Positions 46,121 to 58,911 are shown, numbered from the stretch's first letter. The stretch is DNA of 64,000 nt from Collybiopsis luxurians FD-317 M1 (GCA_000827265.1 KN834785.1:62001-126000), one strand, 5' to 3'. The notes: generated by a model from the sequence alone, not told the origin. Numbers and translations are program-made.

Positions 46121-46375
46121 TCATCTGCTATTAGAAGGGGTAGTTTGAATACATATATACCAGCTTTCCGACGCAACGTTAACCACAGTTGATTTGATGT
46201 GTACAGCTAGAGCCCATGTCCCGAGGACATCTGCTGCCTCCTAGTGGATATTCGGTTGCGTTTCCAGGCTTGATCTGGTCAAGAACGGCAAGTATTCTAA
46301 TGGTTGTGCAATGTCCGCTTGTTGCTGCCAGTTGTACACATATATATGTGTGGAAAAAAACAGAGAGGGGGATAA
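46121..46375 (-). pseudogene. LTN1 fragment, array unit 2
   Basis: About 250 bp match the LTN1 exon-2 start region (28219-28447) in the same strand sense. Substitutions and stops break the frame (for example the position equal to EAADVLG is followed by a TAG). It has no start or promoter and is a duplication relic. Confidence 0.8.
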
Positions 46376-46399
46376 CTAGACTAATGTATAGATTGGTCT

Positions 46400-47640
46400 A
46401 TCCATATGTCCGTCGCTGGCTTTGCCGCTTACCAGCGCTTGTTTGATCCGCTTCCGCCTAACTTTCGTCATCGCACACCCAACAATCGGAAACCTAATAC
46501 TAAGGGTGTGTCTACAAGCCCAGATGGATTTTATCAGAACAGTTATACTGAAAGATGATATACAACGTGTGCGTATCCTCCTTTTGACCCCTGCCTTCTG
46601 CGTACCAATCCTTTTTTGCTAGTTCTTAACTGTCAAATTCGAAAGCCCACGTCCTTCACACTAGTTGATTCCTCCCTACTCACACGCCGACTCCTGCATT
46701 GAGCACTGCCAGATGCGACCCTTTGCTGCAACTGATTCATACCCGACTGCATATGATTTACCTGCTATCGGACTGAACGTGTTCCCCCCTCCAAACTATC
46801 TGTATCGTACTCGACTCGACGTAATCTGCAAACTAGTATCTCCGGTCCACTTCGACACTTTCCTTCTTTATTGTGCTCGTCAAACAGCCCGCCCTTGCTA
46901 CTGGATACTTGCACGCTCCGGCCGATGTCTTCTCAGTTTTCAATGTTTAAAGGTGGATGATGGGAGTTCAGTTTGTCTCAACGGATCTCGGTTGAGAATA
47001 GTTGTCCTATCAGCGTAACTGTACGGGCTTTCGGACGCTAGCGCAGATGAACGAAAGAACGGTTACGTGACGCGTCGTAACCCAAGTATTGGCTTGAATT
47101 TGGGGGTGGAAACATTGTATGGCCGGCGATGAATTAAGGGCATTGACCAACCCTTGGGGATGTGTCGTACAGTGCGTATCCTATCCCTGTTCTCTATCTT
47201 CAGCACGCTAAGCTTTTCTTACCATAGATCTCCAGATATGATACATGATATCCACTCCATGCATGTCAAATCCCTCGAGCATCTTCCTAAGCTGACCATA
47301 ACCGCCTCTTCGTTCCTCCTCATATTCATACATCCTGTTGACCTATCTCCATCCTCAAATAGGCTCTTAACTGTTCATTCCTGTTCAGTTTACCTAGGTG
47401 TCCCAATGCTTGCCGTCGTTCCAAAGCCAAAACCGCAGCATACCCTCCCAACGCTCTTACCTGCATCAATGTAACTCCAGTTCTATGTGACATCCTCACT
47501 ACGGGCTCGATCCGCTCTCGCTTGTTCGTGGGCCTCTTTATCACTTTCGGCATACGCCCATTGCGGAGCTCGTTCAGCCTGCATGTCTTTGGATACGCCA
47601 CACCCCTTGTCGTCTACTTCATATTCCGATATTAGGATTA
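46400..47640 (+). pseudogene. Decayed membrane-protein relic, array unit 2
   Basis: Several frames are kept between this copy and the one at 56290-57365 despite broken joins. One is DMIHDIHSMHVKSLEHLPKL. Another is a terminal piece about 47445-47637 (YPPNALTCINVTPVLCDILT, then SSFSLHVFGYATPLVVYFIF) with two hydrophobic helices, closing at a stop. The same-frame conservation suggests a real former gene. I do not recognise the family. Confidence 0.45.
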
Positions 47641-49084
47641 GAATAAGAATGGAATACTATATTCGGTACCAGCATAGGTGCAGGAGTAAGTATTGACCCA
47701 GTGTATCTTAGTTATCGGAATGCAGTTTTGGCCTGTTTCAGCCTAATTCCTATTGCTCGCACTATGTTGGATTAAATTAGCATGCATATGAGGCACCCAG
47801 AGAGCTCGGATGTGATGTAAGTTGGTGTACCAGAGGGTATGGTGGCGTTCGGAGATCAGAGGGATGTAGGGTACATGTTGCTGAAGCTCATACACCTTAT
47901 CACTCCCTATCCCCTTCCATTACATATAGATTGTGCTCCTGATACACGACCCCTCTCAGTTCTATATCCAGTTCCTAGGTGAAAATAGATAGATTCAATG
48001 GTTGAAATGCCTTCGAGGGAAAATGGCAAAAATGCTTGTTCGATTTTGTAGAGCATTTCATATACCGATGAGACCGAATACTCCACTTCTACCTTTGATG
48101 AAATCATCCAGCCTATGCATTTTTCGGCATACCAGAACAAAAAGTCAATGAGCTACACGTTGTTCTCTTCTGCCCGGGAACGTCGCTGTGGAAGGATGCA
48201 CGAGATTTGATTCATGATAAGGCCTGTATAACCTAAGCTCAGTAACTTGCGCCAGTGGGAAGGAAGCATTAAGGAAGTAAATATATTGAAGAAAGCAATT
48301 ACGTGACGTGTAGGTTGAATCATTGCATATGGTCAGCGATGAAATAGTGGCATCGACCAATCTTTGGGAGATGTGTTTGACAGGTGTGTATCTTGTGTCC
48401 TATCTCCAGTATGCCAAGCTGTTATTACTAGATTTGTCTGGATCCGACAAATAGAATCCACCCGCTTATGTTAAAGCTCTCTTTTATTTCGCCTAAGCCT
48501 CACAATAACAGTCTTTTTGTCCTTCCCTGCACTCACGCTGATCACCTTCTTAACCAATTGACAACCTCCAATAAGTGCGTGAGCCTTCATTGCCGTTTTC
48601 ACTTTGCCCGGCTCTCCCACTTGTATCCCATCTCGAGGCCAAATCCTCAAGTGCTCTCCTCGAGTCAACATTCACAATATACCCTTTTGACCATTGTCGC
48701 TCCAGTTCAATATAATGCACTCGATCCACCGCCACTCGCACTTCTATAAGCGCTCAAACAGTGGCATTAAATTTAGTTGGAATGCTTTTGAAGTTAAGGC
48801 ACTACAATCTTATTCACGCCTGGTCCATACTGATACTAGCGAATGCACCACTTCTATATACAATTGAAGAGATCCTCTGCTCTATGGGGACCCCTTATGG
48901 CAACCAGAACAGACATCACTCCCCGCTTTCTGCTGTTCACTAACAATAGACAAGGTTTGATCTATAGCGACGCCTGTATACCCCATGCCCAGTAACTTAT
49001 GCCGGTGAGAAACAAGGACGTAAGTATATTAATTACATGACATGAGGCAACATCATCTGGACACTTGCTTGTTTGAGAGTGACA
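47641..49084. other. Array spacer upstream of DUF6535 gene 3
   Basis: Matches 57366-58780 throughout. Includes the 47875-47945 segment also found at 37465-37540 and the direct-repeat unit (48085-48300). Open frames at 48468-48749 are not conserved as protein with the sister unit. Confidence 0.5.
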
Positions 49085-49217
49085 GGATGCTTGCACGTTG
49101 CAATAGCTATTTAATTTCAGTTTGCACACGCTCATCCTTCCTATCACCTGCCGCAGATGCAATATATATATAGTATTGACTTCAGCATCCCCTTCTTCTT
49201 TCGATTCCACCACCATC
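49085..49217 (+). promoter_or_regulatory. Core promoter of DUF6535 gene 3
   Basis: Same block as gene 2 (TTGCACGTTGCAATAGC, CCTGCCGCAGATGCAA) with a TA-rich box at 49162-49172, about 47 bp before the start codon. Confidence 0.55.
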
Positions 49218-52200
49218 ATGGCCGAATACTCTGCAAACAACACCAGCAAGATCAACTTGAATGACCTTGTTCTTCCAACCTCTACTGAAGGTTCCCCAGC
49301 CACACACACTCTTCCGGAAATTGGGGAGGGTCATATCGAAGAGGCATTGGAGCATTTTCCAATCTTGATAAGGCCCGAAGACACAGTTGACAAAACGGGA
49401 ACCATTATGGCACCAGACAGAGATGTTAAACAAGTTTCTACACCAATTGGTGACAAACTTCTGGATCATGCAGAAAAAGGTGTCAACAAGAATGAGCTTC
49501 CTGCTGGTGAGTGGAAGGGGGATGACTCAAACCCAAAAGGTGGATAATCCTGAGACAGTAATCTTTTAAGGCAATCAAAATGTAGCAAACAAACACAGTA
49601 GTCAAAATTTTTCCCGTAATTTTGGAGAGGAACATGCTTCTACTCCAAAAGTGGAGAATGATCCTGGGAGAAAAAAGCACCAGTGCTGCTGCTGCCCTTG
49701 CATTAAAGAAGATAGCAATGAGGAAATTCCAGTGGACACTGGTGGCCATGGGATTACTTCTGCGAAACCCATTAAAAAGCCCTTTTATGGAACTCGATCT
49801 CCACCACAACTTGGAGGTGTGTAACACTATTCACAAAGATCCTGTAGAGGGTCCTCACTTATTCTTTAATATTTTACTACATGTCTCTAGGTGCAGACAA
49901 ATATGATTATGAGAAGATCTATGCTGATGATCCATTGTATGAGGAACTTGCTCCCAATGCAAGGGTCTGGAAGGTATATAATGATGAAATGGACAAGCTT
50001 GATAGTGACAGAGTTGAAGATTGGAGAGATGGCCTGGATGCCCTTTTAGTCTTGGTACATTCTTTCCATGGAGTTGCTCTGGAAATACATTAATCTGGGA
50101 TTATCTAGGGTGGCCTGTTCTCTGCTGTGCTCACCACATTTGTGGTTGAAACTTCTGGAAGACTTGATTTTGATTGGGGAGAAGTTAGTGCAAATCTTTT
50201 AGCTGAATCAGTAGCTTTGCAAAGGGCTGCAATGAATGGGACTCCAGCCAGTGAAGTAGCCCCCTCTCTATTAACACCAACATCAAAGTTTCATGCGCAA
50301 CCACTTGATGTTGCATTAAATATTCTGTGGTTTATTAGTCTTGTTCTTAGTCTTGGAACTGCTCTCAGTGCTGTAGTGGCCAAGCAATGGATCCATCAGT
50401 ATATAGCTGTTCCCACTGGAACCCCTGAAGAGAGAGCACAGATCCGTCACTTCAGATTCATGGGTCTGGAAAAGTGGCATATGGCCCTCATTATTGGTTT
50501 ACTGCCCATGTTCATCCACCTGTCTATAGCTAATTTTCTTTTTAGGGCTGCTTCTATTTCTTCATGAACTACATCTGGCAATTGCTGTGATTGTTGATGT
50601 TCTGACATTCACACTCTTGATTTATTTATCTTGCTAGTAACTTACTTCCAGTGTGGCATTNNNNNNNNNNNNNNNNNNNNNNNNNNNNNNNNNNNNNNNN
50701 NNNNNNNNNNNNNNNNNNNNNNNNNNNNNNNNNNNNNNNNNNNNNNNNNNNNNNNNNNNNNNNNNNNNNNNNNNNNNNNNNNNNNNNNNNNNNNNNNNNN
50801 NNNNNNNNNNNNNNNNNNNNNNNNNNNNNNNNNNNNNNNNNNNNNNNNNNNNNNNNNNNCCCATGTTCATCACCTGTCTATTAGCAATTTCTTTTTAGGG
50901 CTGCTTCTATTTCTTCATGAACTACATCTGGCAATTGCTGTGATTGTTGATGTTCTGACATTCACACTCTTGATTATTTATCTTGCTAGTAACTTACTTC
51001 CAGTGTGGCATTTGGACTGTCCATATAAGACCCCACTTACTTCATTACTATTTTCATTAATTCTGAAGGCAGTCCATATTTTTGCCTTAACTAATCCTGC
51101 TTCAGATGAAGAGTTAGATGAACCAAGGGAGGTGGTCATAGATTCCTCTAAAATTGGTCAACCACTGCTTCAAATTATCAAGAGGATTCAGACCATTATT
51201 TTCTTTGTGACAAAATCCATGTACCTGAAAGTGGCATCCTTTATTTCCTTTATTGGACCCAAATGGGTAGTTGGAATTCAAAAGGACATAAAACCAAGTG
51301 CAAAATATGTATTAAATGATATGGAAATTAGTTATATTGGACAAAACTTTAAAGATCTGGAAATAGATCTCCACGAATTGCTCTGGCTTATTCAGTCATC
51401 CACAAATTTATCAGCTAAAAATATAGCACTGGATGCATTAAGTAATCTAGACATTGATAGGCTTGCCGACATCCATAAATTGTCCCGAGCGCAAGCATTC
51501 CAGTTGGATGAAGTAATTGAAGGACAATTCGACAATGCATGGCTGACTCGAGATAAGACCATGAGAGACGTCAGAGCGGTTCGTACTCAAAGCCATTCAC
51601 CAAGTCAAATGATGCCAGTATTGTTCCCCGCTCTATTCCTTCCTCCATCTTCTTCACTTATTCTAGCTGAATTGGAGGATAATCAGACAATAAAGAAATC
51701 TCTCGCAGCCATTTTTGCAACTGAGGATTACAGAAAAACCATTAAGCATGAGCCTATTTTCTGGGCTACTTGGTTTAGCTCATTCTCACAACAATTTATT
51801 TCAGACATTCATGTTACCCTGGATTCCTCTAACCAGGAGTTTGTTTTCAATAAATTGCTATACTTAGCTAGTATGCAGAAGCCCCCTCAACTCCCTGTGA
51901 ATCCCAACATTGAATACCCTCGCTTCAACTGTCATCACTGGCCTTTAAACCATTGCACAAAGAGAGGAGACCAAGATGATGCTGAATTATTCAAATCACG
52001 GCTTACTCGACCTTGTGATGTTGATACATTTTTGGAAGAGTTTGCCTCTGAGCATTTTTATAAGCAGCTTCTAAACTGGATGACAGAATATCTTGGAATA
52101 TCTCTAAAATCTTATCAGCAAAATATTCCAACTCATCTTCAACTCCTTGACCTCATAGTCAGCAATGACAAAATGTGGAAGGAATATCCTCATGTTGTAT

Positions 52201-53306
52201 ATTCATCACTTGCAACCATGGGAGCATATGCTGCAAGCTGGTTGTACTGGAAGCCACTTGATGAAGCAGATTTGAAATCTGAACAAGATCTTCTTTTGAA
52301 CACTGCCATTAAATGCTTGGACTCTGGCACATTTTGGGAGTCTTCAGCAAATGTGCCAGATGAAAATGTTGAACCTAGTACCTCATCCCCACAAATAACA
52401 CATTTTTTTAACACACTTGCTTTTGCACTTGAAGAGGATCGTGGGGGAATTAGTAGAGATCTTATTTCTTCCCAGCTTGCAAACAAGTTTATTAAAAAAT
52501 GCACAAGTACGATAGAGCAAGGACATCGGCATTATTCCATTGACAGGTTATTGAGGGCATTGCTTGATCTCATTATTCTTCCTGTGGATGGGGTCTGGAC
52601 TGATACTGTATGGAATCAGCTACTAGAAAGCAACATGCCTTCAGAAGTAATAGCCTATAAGACAGTGTTGGGATTTGAAGATGCATTAAAATCTTTGGTA
52701 GAAAGAAACCATGAATTATTCAGTAAAGTCATGGAGTATCTTTCTAGCAATGGATCCCTGGAGAGGTTCTGTGCACAGTCACTAGGTCCCTATCCCTGGA
52801 ATCTAACCACAAGAATTAGCTTTTTCCTTGCTCATTTGAATGCCCAATCAGGATTTGTAATTCCAGAAGAGAGATGGCATAAATGCATTTTTGAGTTGTC
52901 CCAGGACAGCTTCAAATATGATGGCCCAGGCAATTATTTTAGCAAACAACAGTTCATAAACAATTTTCCAGAATTCAGAACATTTATTGAAAATGGTTGC
53001 AGTGGGCCTATGCATGAAGATGATGATTATGATCCCCTTCCTGAAATTGTGTTACCAGCAAGACCTGACTCAGAGATGGCTCCTGAGGGAAAGGATGAAT
53101 TGCCTGGTGAATCCAAATCTCCGGAGGACTCCGAAACTATTGGCTGGTGGAGCAGAGTAAGAAGCATCTTACCCAGATTGATGCAAATAGTGAATTTTTT
53201 TCAAAAGCCAGTCCAAGAGGGGGATATTGAGAAGGCCGTAGTACCTGATCCATCTGCAGTAAATGGGTCAGAAGGTGTGCGAAAAATCAGGAGTGAGGAC
53301 TGGTAA
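49218..53306 (+). CDS. DUF6535 membrane protein, array gene 3, interrupted by an assembly gap
   Basis: Exons 49218-49506, 49571-49816, 49891-50054 and 50109 onward join in frame through MLTTFVVETSGRLDFDWGEV and AKQWIHQYIAVPTGTPEERA. The frame breaks near 50535, just before the N run at 50661-50859, and resumes after it at about 50890 (LLLFLHELHLAIAVIVDVLT) to the stop at 53306. The head has KHQCCCCPCIKED. The breaks are 1-bp indels in sequence that appears on both sides of the gap, so the real gene is probably intact and about the size of its neighbours (1,165-1,178 aa). The C-terminal domain is closest to gene 4 (HLQLLDLIVSND, WESSANVPDENVEP shared). Confidence 0.85.
50661..50859. other. Assembly gap (199 N)
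   Basis: A run of N inside membrane-helix coding sequence of gene 3. About 150 bp to its left (50507-50660) repeat to its right (50860-51008) with several 1-bp indels. The true missing length may be zero. Confidence 0.95.
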
Positions 53307-54413
53307 GTTCAGTAATTCAATTGTATGAGAAATGATTGCAGTGTTTGAGAAGGGCTAAGGATCCATTGGTGGCCAAAGGAGCACTTGAGGGGCCCAGGAA
53401 GCAAAAAAAAAAAAGAAAAAGAAAATACTTGTAATTTGTCTCTTTTCACTCCTGAGATTGCGACTTATACTTCATCATTCACGTACTAAGTTTGAATTTG
53501 CTTCTCGATGATTTTTTCCCTATTTCTCTTATGGTAGTTCTCCAGTACCAAACTTGTCCTACCTATGAACTCTGAAATGAATCGACTTATTGAAAAGGCA
53601 CTGGTAAGAATACTGAAAGTAAAACCAAACCACTTGAGCGGTAAGTTCAACTCGATGATCGTGTTATCCGTGGGTTCCGGAGTGCCTTTCCAGGCTTCTC
53701 CCACCGATCTTTTTTTCTTTTTTTCCTGCGAAACTGCCACTTACTACTACTAGTAAGATGTACTGCAGCCGAGGCTTGCTTCCTCCTGTAGCCCAGCTTC
53801 AGCGCAAGGATAATCAACGCCTGACTAAGCTTTTTGAACTTATATCAAGATACACTACCCTCATTGTTAATTGCCGAAACGACCAAGTCAGATGCTGCTC
53901 TTGTCGGCCTACATGATTGAGTCTCGACTATTATTCTGGGCATTAACTCCCTTTGATTCTGAAACGAAGTGGCAAGGAGACTGGTGTATAGTTTGCGTCG
54001 GACGTCTTTTATGCAGACCATCGAAATCTAGTGATAGAGGAATAAATTACTTAACAGCATGTATGGCTTAAGTGGCTGCGTCTTGCGATTGACAGCAGTC
54101 GTTCTAAGTCATTCCTATAACCGCCTCCCGCTCGCACTCGCTTTCCCTAATCATGAACCCAAGTAAGTTGACCTCCGAGGGTACCGTCGTGGTGGAACAC
54201 CCAAGAAGACCATGAAAATATTTCGGAATCGGATATTATTGTAGTCATGGAGCTGTGAGGCCGAGGCCGCGGAAACTTGTTCGTGGAAAATGAGCGTGCC
54301 CTCGTGCCGGTTTACTTTCACCGACGAACACAAGCCAACCTCATTTTCTCAATTACTTTATTGTTGAACTCTCGGTTATCGATATCGATAGACGCAATAC
54401 TTCTACAGGCATC
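53307..54413. other. 3' flank of DUF6535 gene 3 and spacer
   Basis: Homologous to 43815-44784 and 62620-63717. A/G-rich tract near 53406-53427. Block GGTACCGTCGTGGTGG at 54179. No gene supported. Confidence 0.5.
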
Positions 54414-55620
54414 ATGCTGGTCGATAACCCAGTGCCTCCTTCCACCTCGATCCCCAGCTTCAACAACCGCGAAGAGCTTTTCAATACAATACTCTCTGGT
54501 TCTGCCTCGACGTTGGCGACAGCTTCGATGTCTCTAGGTCCTTCAGCTTCCACTTCCTCTAGAGCCTCATCGCCGCCATGCTCTACCCCGTTGGATATTA
54601 ACAACAATCCCGATCTATCCTTGTGCCCTCGATGATGACCAGCTTGCTGACGCTGCCTCTGCTAAAGACAGCCTCAACACTTCCAGTGACCAACATCTAT
54701 TCCCTCCTACCTCCTTCCCCTCAACCCTTCTGAATGTCTCCACAACACCAATGTCGTCTTCATTGTCAAAGGGTAATGACACCAAAAAGGAGGATGACGA
54801 TGACGGTTTGCCTCCGCCCCCTGAAGTCGCAAATATGACCAGTAAGCATTGACGGATAAGATAAGTGAGAGGAATGTCGGGGTTCGGGGAAAGGGTAAGC
54901 TATCTGTATTTCACTTCTATCAACTCTGATTCGTTCTACAACGAACAGACTGCATATCTACCCTCGAAATGGATATTACAAAACAAAACCGTCTCCTTCA
55001 AGCTATCCGTACTAAACTCGGTTCGACTCAATTCGAAAATCTCGCTCTATGTCAAGAAGTCGGGACGCTGGAAAGCGCTTTTTGCAGGCCATGGAGCAGT
55101 TGCGTTGGAATCAGCATCGACATTACCTACCATCTCAGCAGCAGCCAGCCTGGTTCCTAGCATTTGCGACTCAGACACTACTTTGAGCACAGCTGCTGCG
55201 CTGTCGCTTGATTCCTTAAATCCCTCCCTGCCAGTGCCGTTTCCGGAACCGAATGTGGCGGAAGAGCTAGCGTTGCATGCTACAGCCGTCCCCTCTGCCT
55301 CTGCTCCCACTGCAGGCATCCAGCAACACGCTCCTCATACCCAACACGCCAAACGATCTATCTACGTCTCCGCGGCTTTCTGCTCTTGGCGGGCAGAAGC
55401 GTTTCGCAGGCTGGGTTTGGTGAGATTTGAATGGGAGTAGGCGGGGTCGTACGCCTGTGCATGCTGTGTGGATGCTCGATTCCAATTTGGAGGTTCTGCT
55501 GGTACTGGCAAACCGAACTCGAGTATTGGCCATAGGTTCGGGATGTTCTGGCTACGAATGCGGCGGCGGCCAATCATGGTCATTCGGATCAGGATTTATC
55601 TTCGTTGTTGTCTAGAGCAG
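54414..55620 (+). pseudogene. Decayed unknown gene, array unit 3 copy (longest open)
   Basis: Starts MLVDNPVPPSTSIPSFNN and stays open for 73 codons (SASTLATASMSLGPSAST) to a TGA near 54633. Another frame continues DDQLADAASAKDSLNTSS through the acidic KKEDDDDGLPPPPEVANMTS. After a likely intron (donor near 54895, acceptor AACAG near 54948) a frame of about 160 codons runs to 55440, Ala/Ser-rich. Frameshifts separate the pieces, so it is probably dead. The product was disordered; no known domain. Confidence 0.55.
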
Positions 55621-55721
55621 GATCCCTAAGGCCGTTGTGGCGGAATGTGATCCTAGTGATGTCGCAGGTGCAGGAGGAGAATGAGTGCGGCGTCTTTGGG
55701 GAAAGTGTTATAGACATCATC

Positions 55722-56045
55722 TGCTATTAGAAGGGGTAGTTTGAATACATATATATCAGCTTTCTGACGCAACGCTCATTACAGTTGGATCGATGTCGTG
55801 TACAGCCAGAGTCCATGTCCCGAGGACATCTGCAGCCTCCGAGTGGGTATTCGGTTGTGTTTCCAGGCTGATCTGGTCAAGAACGGCAGGTATTCCAATG
55901 ATTGAGCGATGTCCGGTTGTTGCTGCCAGTTGTACGCGTCTCGATGTGTGTAAAAAAAAAACAGAGATTAGGATGATTAGACTAACGTACATTATGTAGA
56001 TCCAATATAACAGTATGTCACATTGGACGCACCCAAACTATGTTC
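55722..56045 (-). pseudogene. LTN1 fragment with its intron, array unit 3
   Basis: An open piece reads HRSIIGIPAVLDQISLETQ and ADVLGTWTLAVHDIDPTV, against HRSFIGIPAVLDQIRLETQ and ADVLGIWALAVHDIDPTV in LTN1. Similarity continues through the LTN1 first intron and into the end of exon 1 (56025-56045 against 28520-28540). Because the intron is kept, the fragment came by DNA duplication and not by a spliced RNA. There is no start, promoter or RING. Confidence 0.85.
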
Positions 56046-56289
56046 GAGGCACTCGTCAAAAAAGCACTTATGAAGAGATAGGATGGTTGTATCTGCCTCA
56101 TTTTCAGCTCTTTGATTGGTCTATCCATATGTCCGTCGTTGGCCCGTTGCCTACGCTTACCAGCGCTTGTTTGACTCCGCTTCCGCTCAATTTTCTTCAT
56201 CACACACATCCAACAATCGAAAACCTATACCGAGGGCGCGTCTACGAGCCCAGATGGATTTTATCAGATCGACTATGCCAAAGATAATA

Positions 56290-57365
56290 TAGAACGCGTG
56301 CGTATCCTCCCTTTGACCCCTGCTTTGTGCGTACCAATCCTTTTTTGCTAATTCTTAACTGTCAAATTCGAAAACCCACATCCTCCACACTTGTTGATTC
56401 CTCCCTACTCACACACCGACTCCTGCATTGGGCACTGCCAAATGCGACCCTTTGCTCCAACTTATTCATACCCAACTGCATATGATTTACCTGCTATCGG
56501 ACTGAACGAGTTCCCCCTCCAAACTATCTGTATCGTACTCGACGTAATCTGCAAACTAGTATCTCCGGTCCACTTTTATAATTTCCCTCTTTATTGCACC
56601 CGTCAAACAGCCCGCCCTTGCCACAGGATACTTGCACACTCCGGTCAATGTCTTCTCTGTTTTCAATGGTTGGAGGTGGACGATGTGAGCTCAGTTTGTT
56701 TCAATGGATCTGGGTTGAGAATAGTCGTCCTATCAGCGTAACTGTATGGGCTTTCGGCCGCTTGCGCGGATTGAACGAGAGAGCGGTTACATGACGCGTC
56801 GTAACCCAAGTATTGGCTTGAATTTGGGGGTGGAATCATTGTATGGTCGGCGATGAATTAAGGGCATTGACCAACCCTTGGGGATGTGTCGTACAGTGCG
56901 TATCCTATCCCTGTTCTCTATCTTCAGCAAGCTAAGCTTTTCTTACTATAGATATCTGGATATGATACATGATATCCATTCCATTCGTGTCAAACCCCTC
57001 GAGCGTCTTCCTAAGCTGACCATAACCGCCTCTTCGTTCCTCCTCATATTCACACATTCTTTTGACCTATCTCCATCCTCAAATAGGCTCTTATCTGTTC
57101 ATTGCCGTTCGGCTTGCGTAGGCGTCCCGATGCTTCCCGTGGCTTCAAAGCCAAACCCGCAGCATACCCTCCCAACGCTCTGACCTGCATCATTGTAACT
57201 CTGGTTCTTTGTGACATCCTCACTACGGGCTCGATCTACCCTCGCTTGTTCGTGGCCCTCTTTATTATTTCCACGATCCACCCGTCGCGGAGCTCGTTCA
57301 GCCTGCATGTCTTTGGATACGCCATACCTCTTGTGGTCTACTTCATATTCCGATACAAGAATTAG
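56290..57365 (+). pseudogene. Decayed membrane-protein relic, array unit 3
   Basis: Counterpart of 46400-47640. The best piece is an 87-codon frame at 57102-57365: FKAKPAAYPPNALTCIIVTL, then YPRLFVALFIISTIHPSRSS and FGYAIPLVVYFIFRYKN, two or three hydrophobic helices. A possible upstream exon begins near 56954 after TTACTATAG (YLDMIHDIHSIRVKPLERL). Joins between pieces are not in one frame. Family not recognised. Confidence 0.45.
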
Positions 57366-58779
57366 AATGAGAATAGAACACCATATTCGGCACCAGCATA
57401 GGCACGGGAGTAAGCATTGATCGAGTGTATCTTAGTTGTCGGAATGCAATTTTGGCCAGTTCCAGCCTAATTCTTATTCCTTGCACTTTGTTGGATCAAA
57501 TTAGCATATTTATGAGGCACTCTGAGAGCCTGGATGTAGTGTAAGTTGGTGTACCAGAGGGTGTGGTGGCGTTTGGAGATCGGAGGCATGTGGGGTATAT
57601 GTTGCCGAAGCTCATATACCTTATCACTCCCTATCTCCTTCCATTACACGTAGATGATGCTTCTGATACACAACCCCTCTCACTTCTACTGTATATCCAG
57701 TTTTAAGATGGGAATGGATAGACTCAGTCGTCGGAATGTCTTCGAGGGAAAATGGCAAAAATGCTTCTTCGATTTTGTAGAGCATTTCATATACCAATGA
57801 GACCGAATACTACACTTCTACCATTGACGAAATCCTCCAGGCTATGCACCTTTTGGCCTATCAGCAAAGAAAGTCAATGAACCACATGTCGTTCTCTTCT
57901 GTCCGTGAACGTCGCGTAGACGGATGCACGAGATTTGATCTATGATAATGACTGTATAACCATTGCCTAGTAACTTGTGCCGCTGGGAAGGAAGCGTTAG
58001 GGGAGTAAATATATTGAAGAAAACAATTGCGTGACGTGTAGTGTGAATCGGTCAGCGATGAATTAGTGGTATCGACCAATCTTTGGGAGATGCGTTCGAC
58101 AGGTGTGTATCTTGTGTCCTATCTCCAGTATGCCAAGTCGTTATTACTAGATTTAACTGGATCCGACAAATAGACTCCACCCACTAGGGTTGAAGCTCAC
58201 TCGAATTTCGCCGAAGGCTCACAATGTCCGTCTTTTCGTCCTTCCCTGCACTCACTCTGGTCACCTTCTGTACCAATCCACACCCTCCAATAACTGCGTA
58301 TACCTTCATTGCCGTTCTTATCTTTGCCTGGCTCTCCCACTTGTATCCCACCTCGAAGCCAAATCCTCAACTGCTCACCTTCGACATTCACAGCATGCCC
58401 TTTTGACCACTGTCACTCCAGTTCAATATAACGCAAGCTCGATCCACCGCCATTCGCACCTCTATAAGCGTTCGAACGGTGGCAATAAATTTGGTTGGAA
58501 TGCTTTTGAGGTCAAGGCGCTTCAATCTTATTCACGCCTGGTCTGTACTGATAATAGCGAATGCACCACTTCTATATACAATTAGAGAGCCTATGGGGAC
58601 CCCTTATGGCAACCAGAACAGAAATCACTCCTCGCTTTCTGCTGTCCACTAGCAATACAATGACGCCTGTATACCCTATGCCCAGTAACTTGTGCCGGTA
58701 AGCAAGGACAGAAGTATATTAATAACTTACATGGCACGGGGCAAGATCATCTGGACACCTGCGTGTTTGAGAGTGACAG
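57366..58779. other. Array spacer upstream of DUF6535 gene 4
   Basis: Matches 47641-49084. A frame at 58224-58406 (ITAYTFIAVLIFAWLSHLYP) is hydrophobic but is not kept in the sister unit. No gene supported. Confidence 0.5.
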
Positions 58780-58911
58780 GATACTTGCACGTTGCAATAG
58801 CTATTTAATTTCAGTTTGCACATGATCATCCTTCCTATCACCTGCCGCAGATGCAATATATATATTTAGTGTTGACTTCAGCCAGCCCCTTCTTTCAGTT
58901 CCACCACCATC
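58780..58911 (+). promoter_or_regulatory. Core promoter of DUF6535 gene 4
   Basis: Same block as genes 2 and 3, with TATATATATTTA at 58857-58868, about 43 bp before the start codon. Confidence 0.55.

Noticed and set aside
54058..54125. tRNA-like stretch (GGCTTAAGTGG A-box-like, GTTCTAAGTC B-box-like), also at 44417 and 63395
   Set aside because: The B-box lacks the conserved purine after TTC and no acceptor or anticodon stem can be paired, so it is not called as a tRNA gene.
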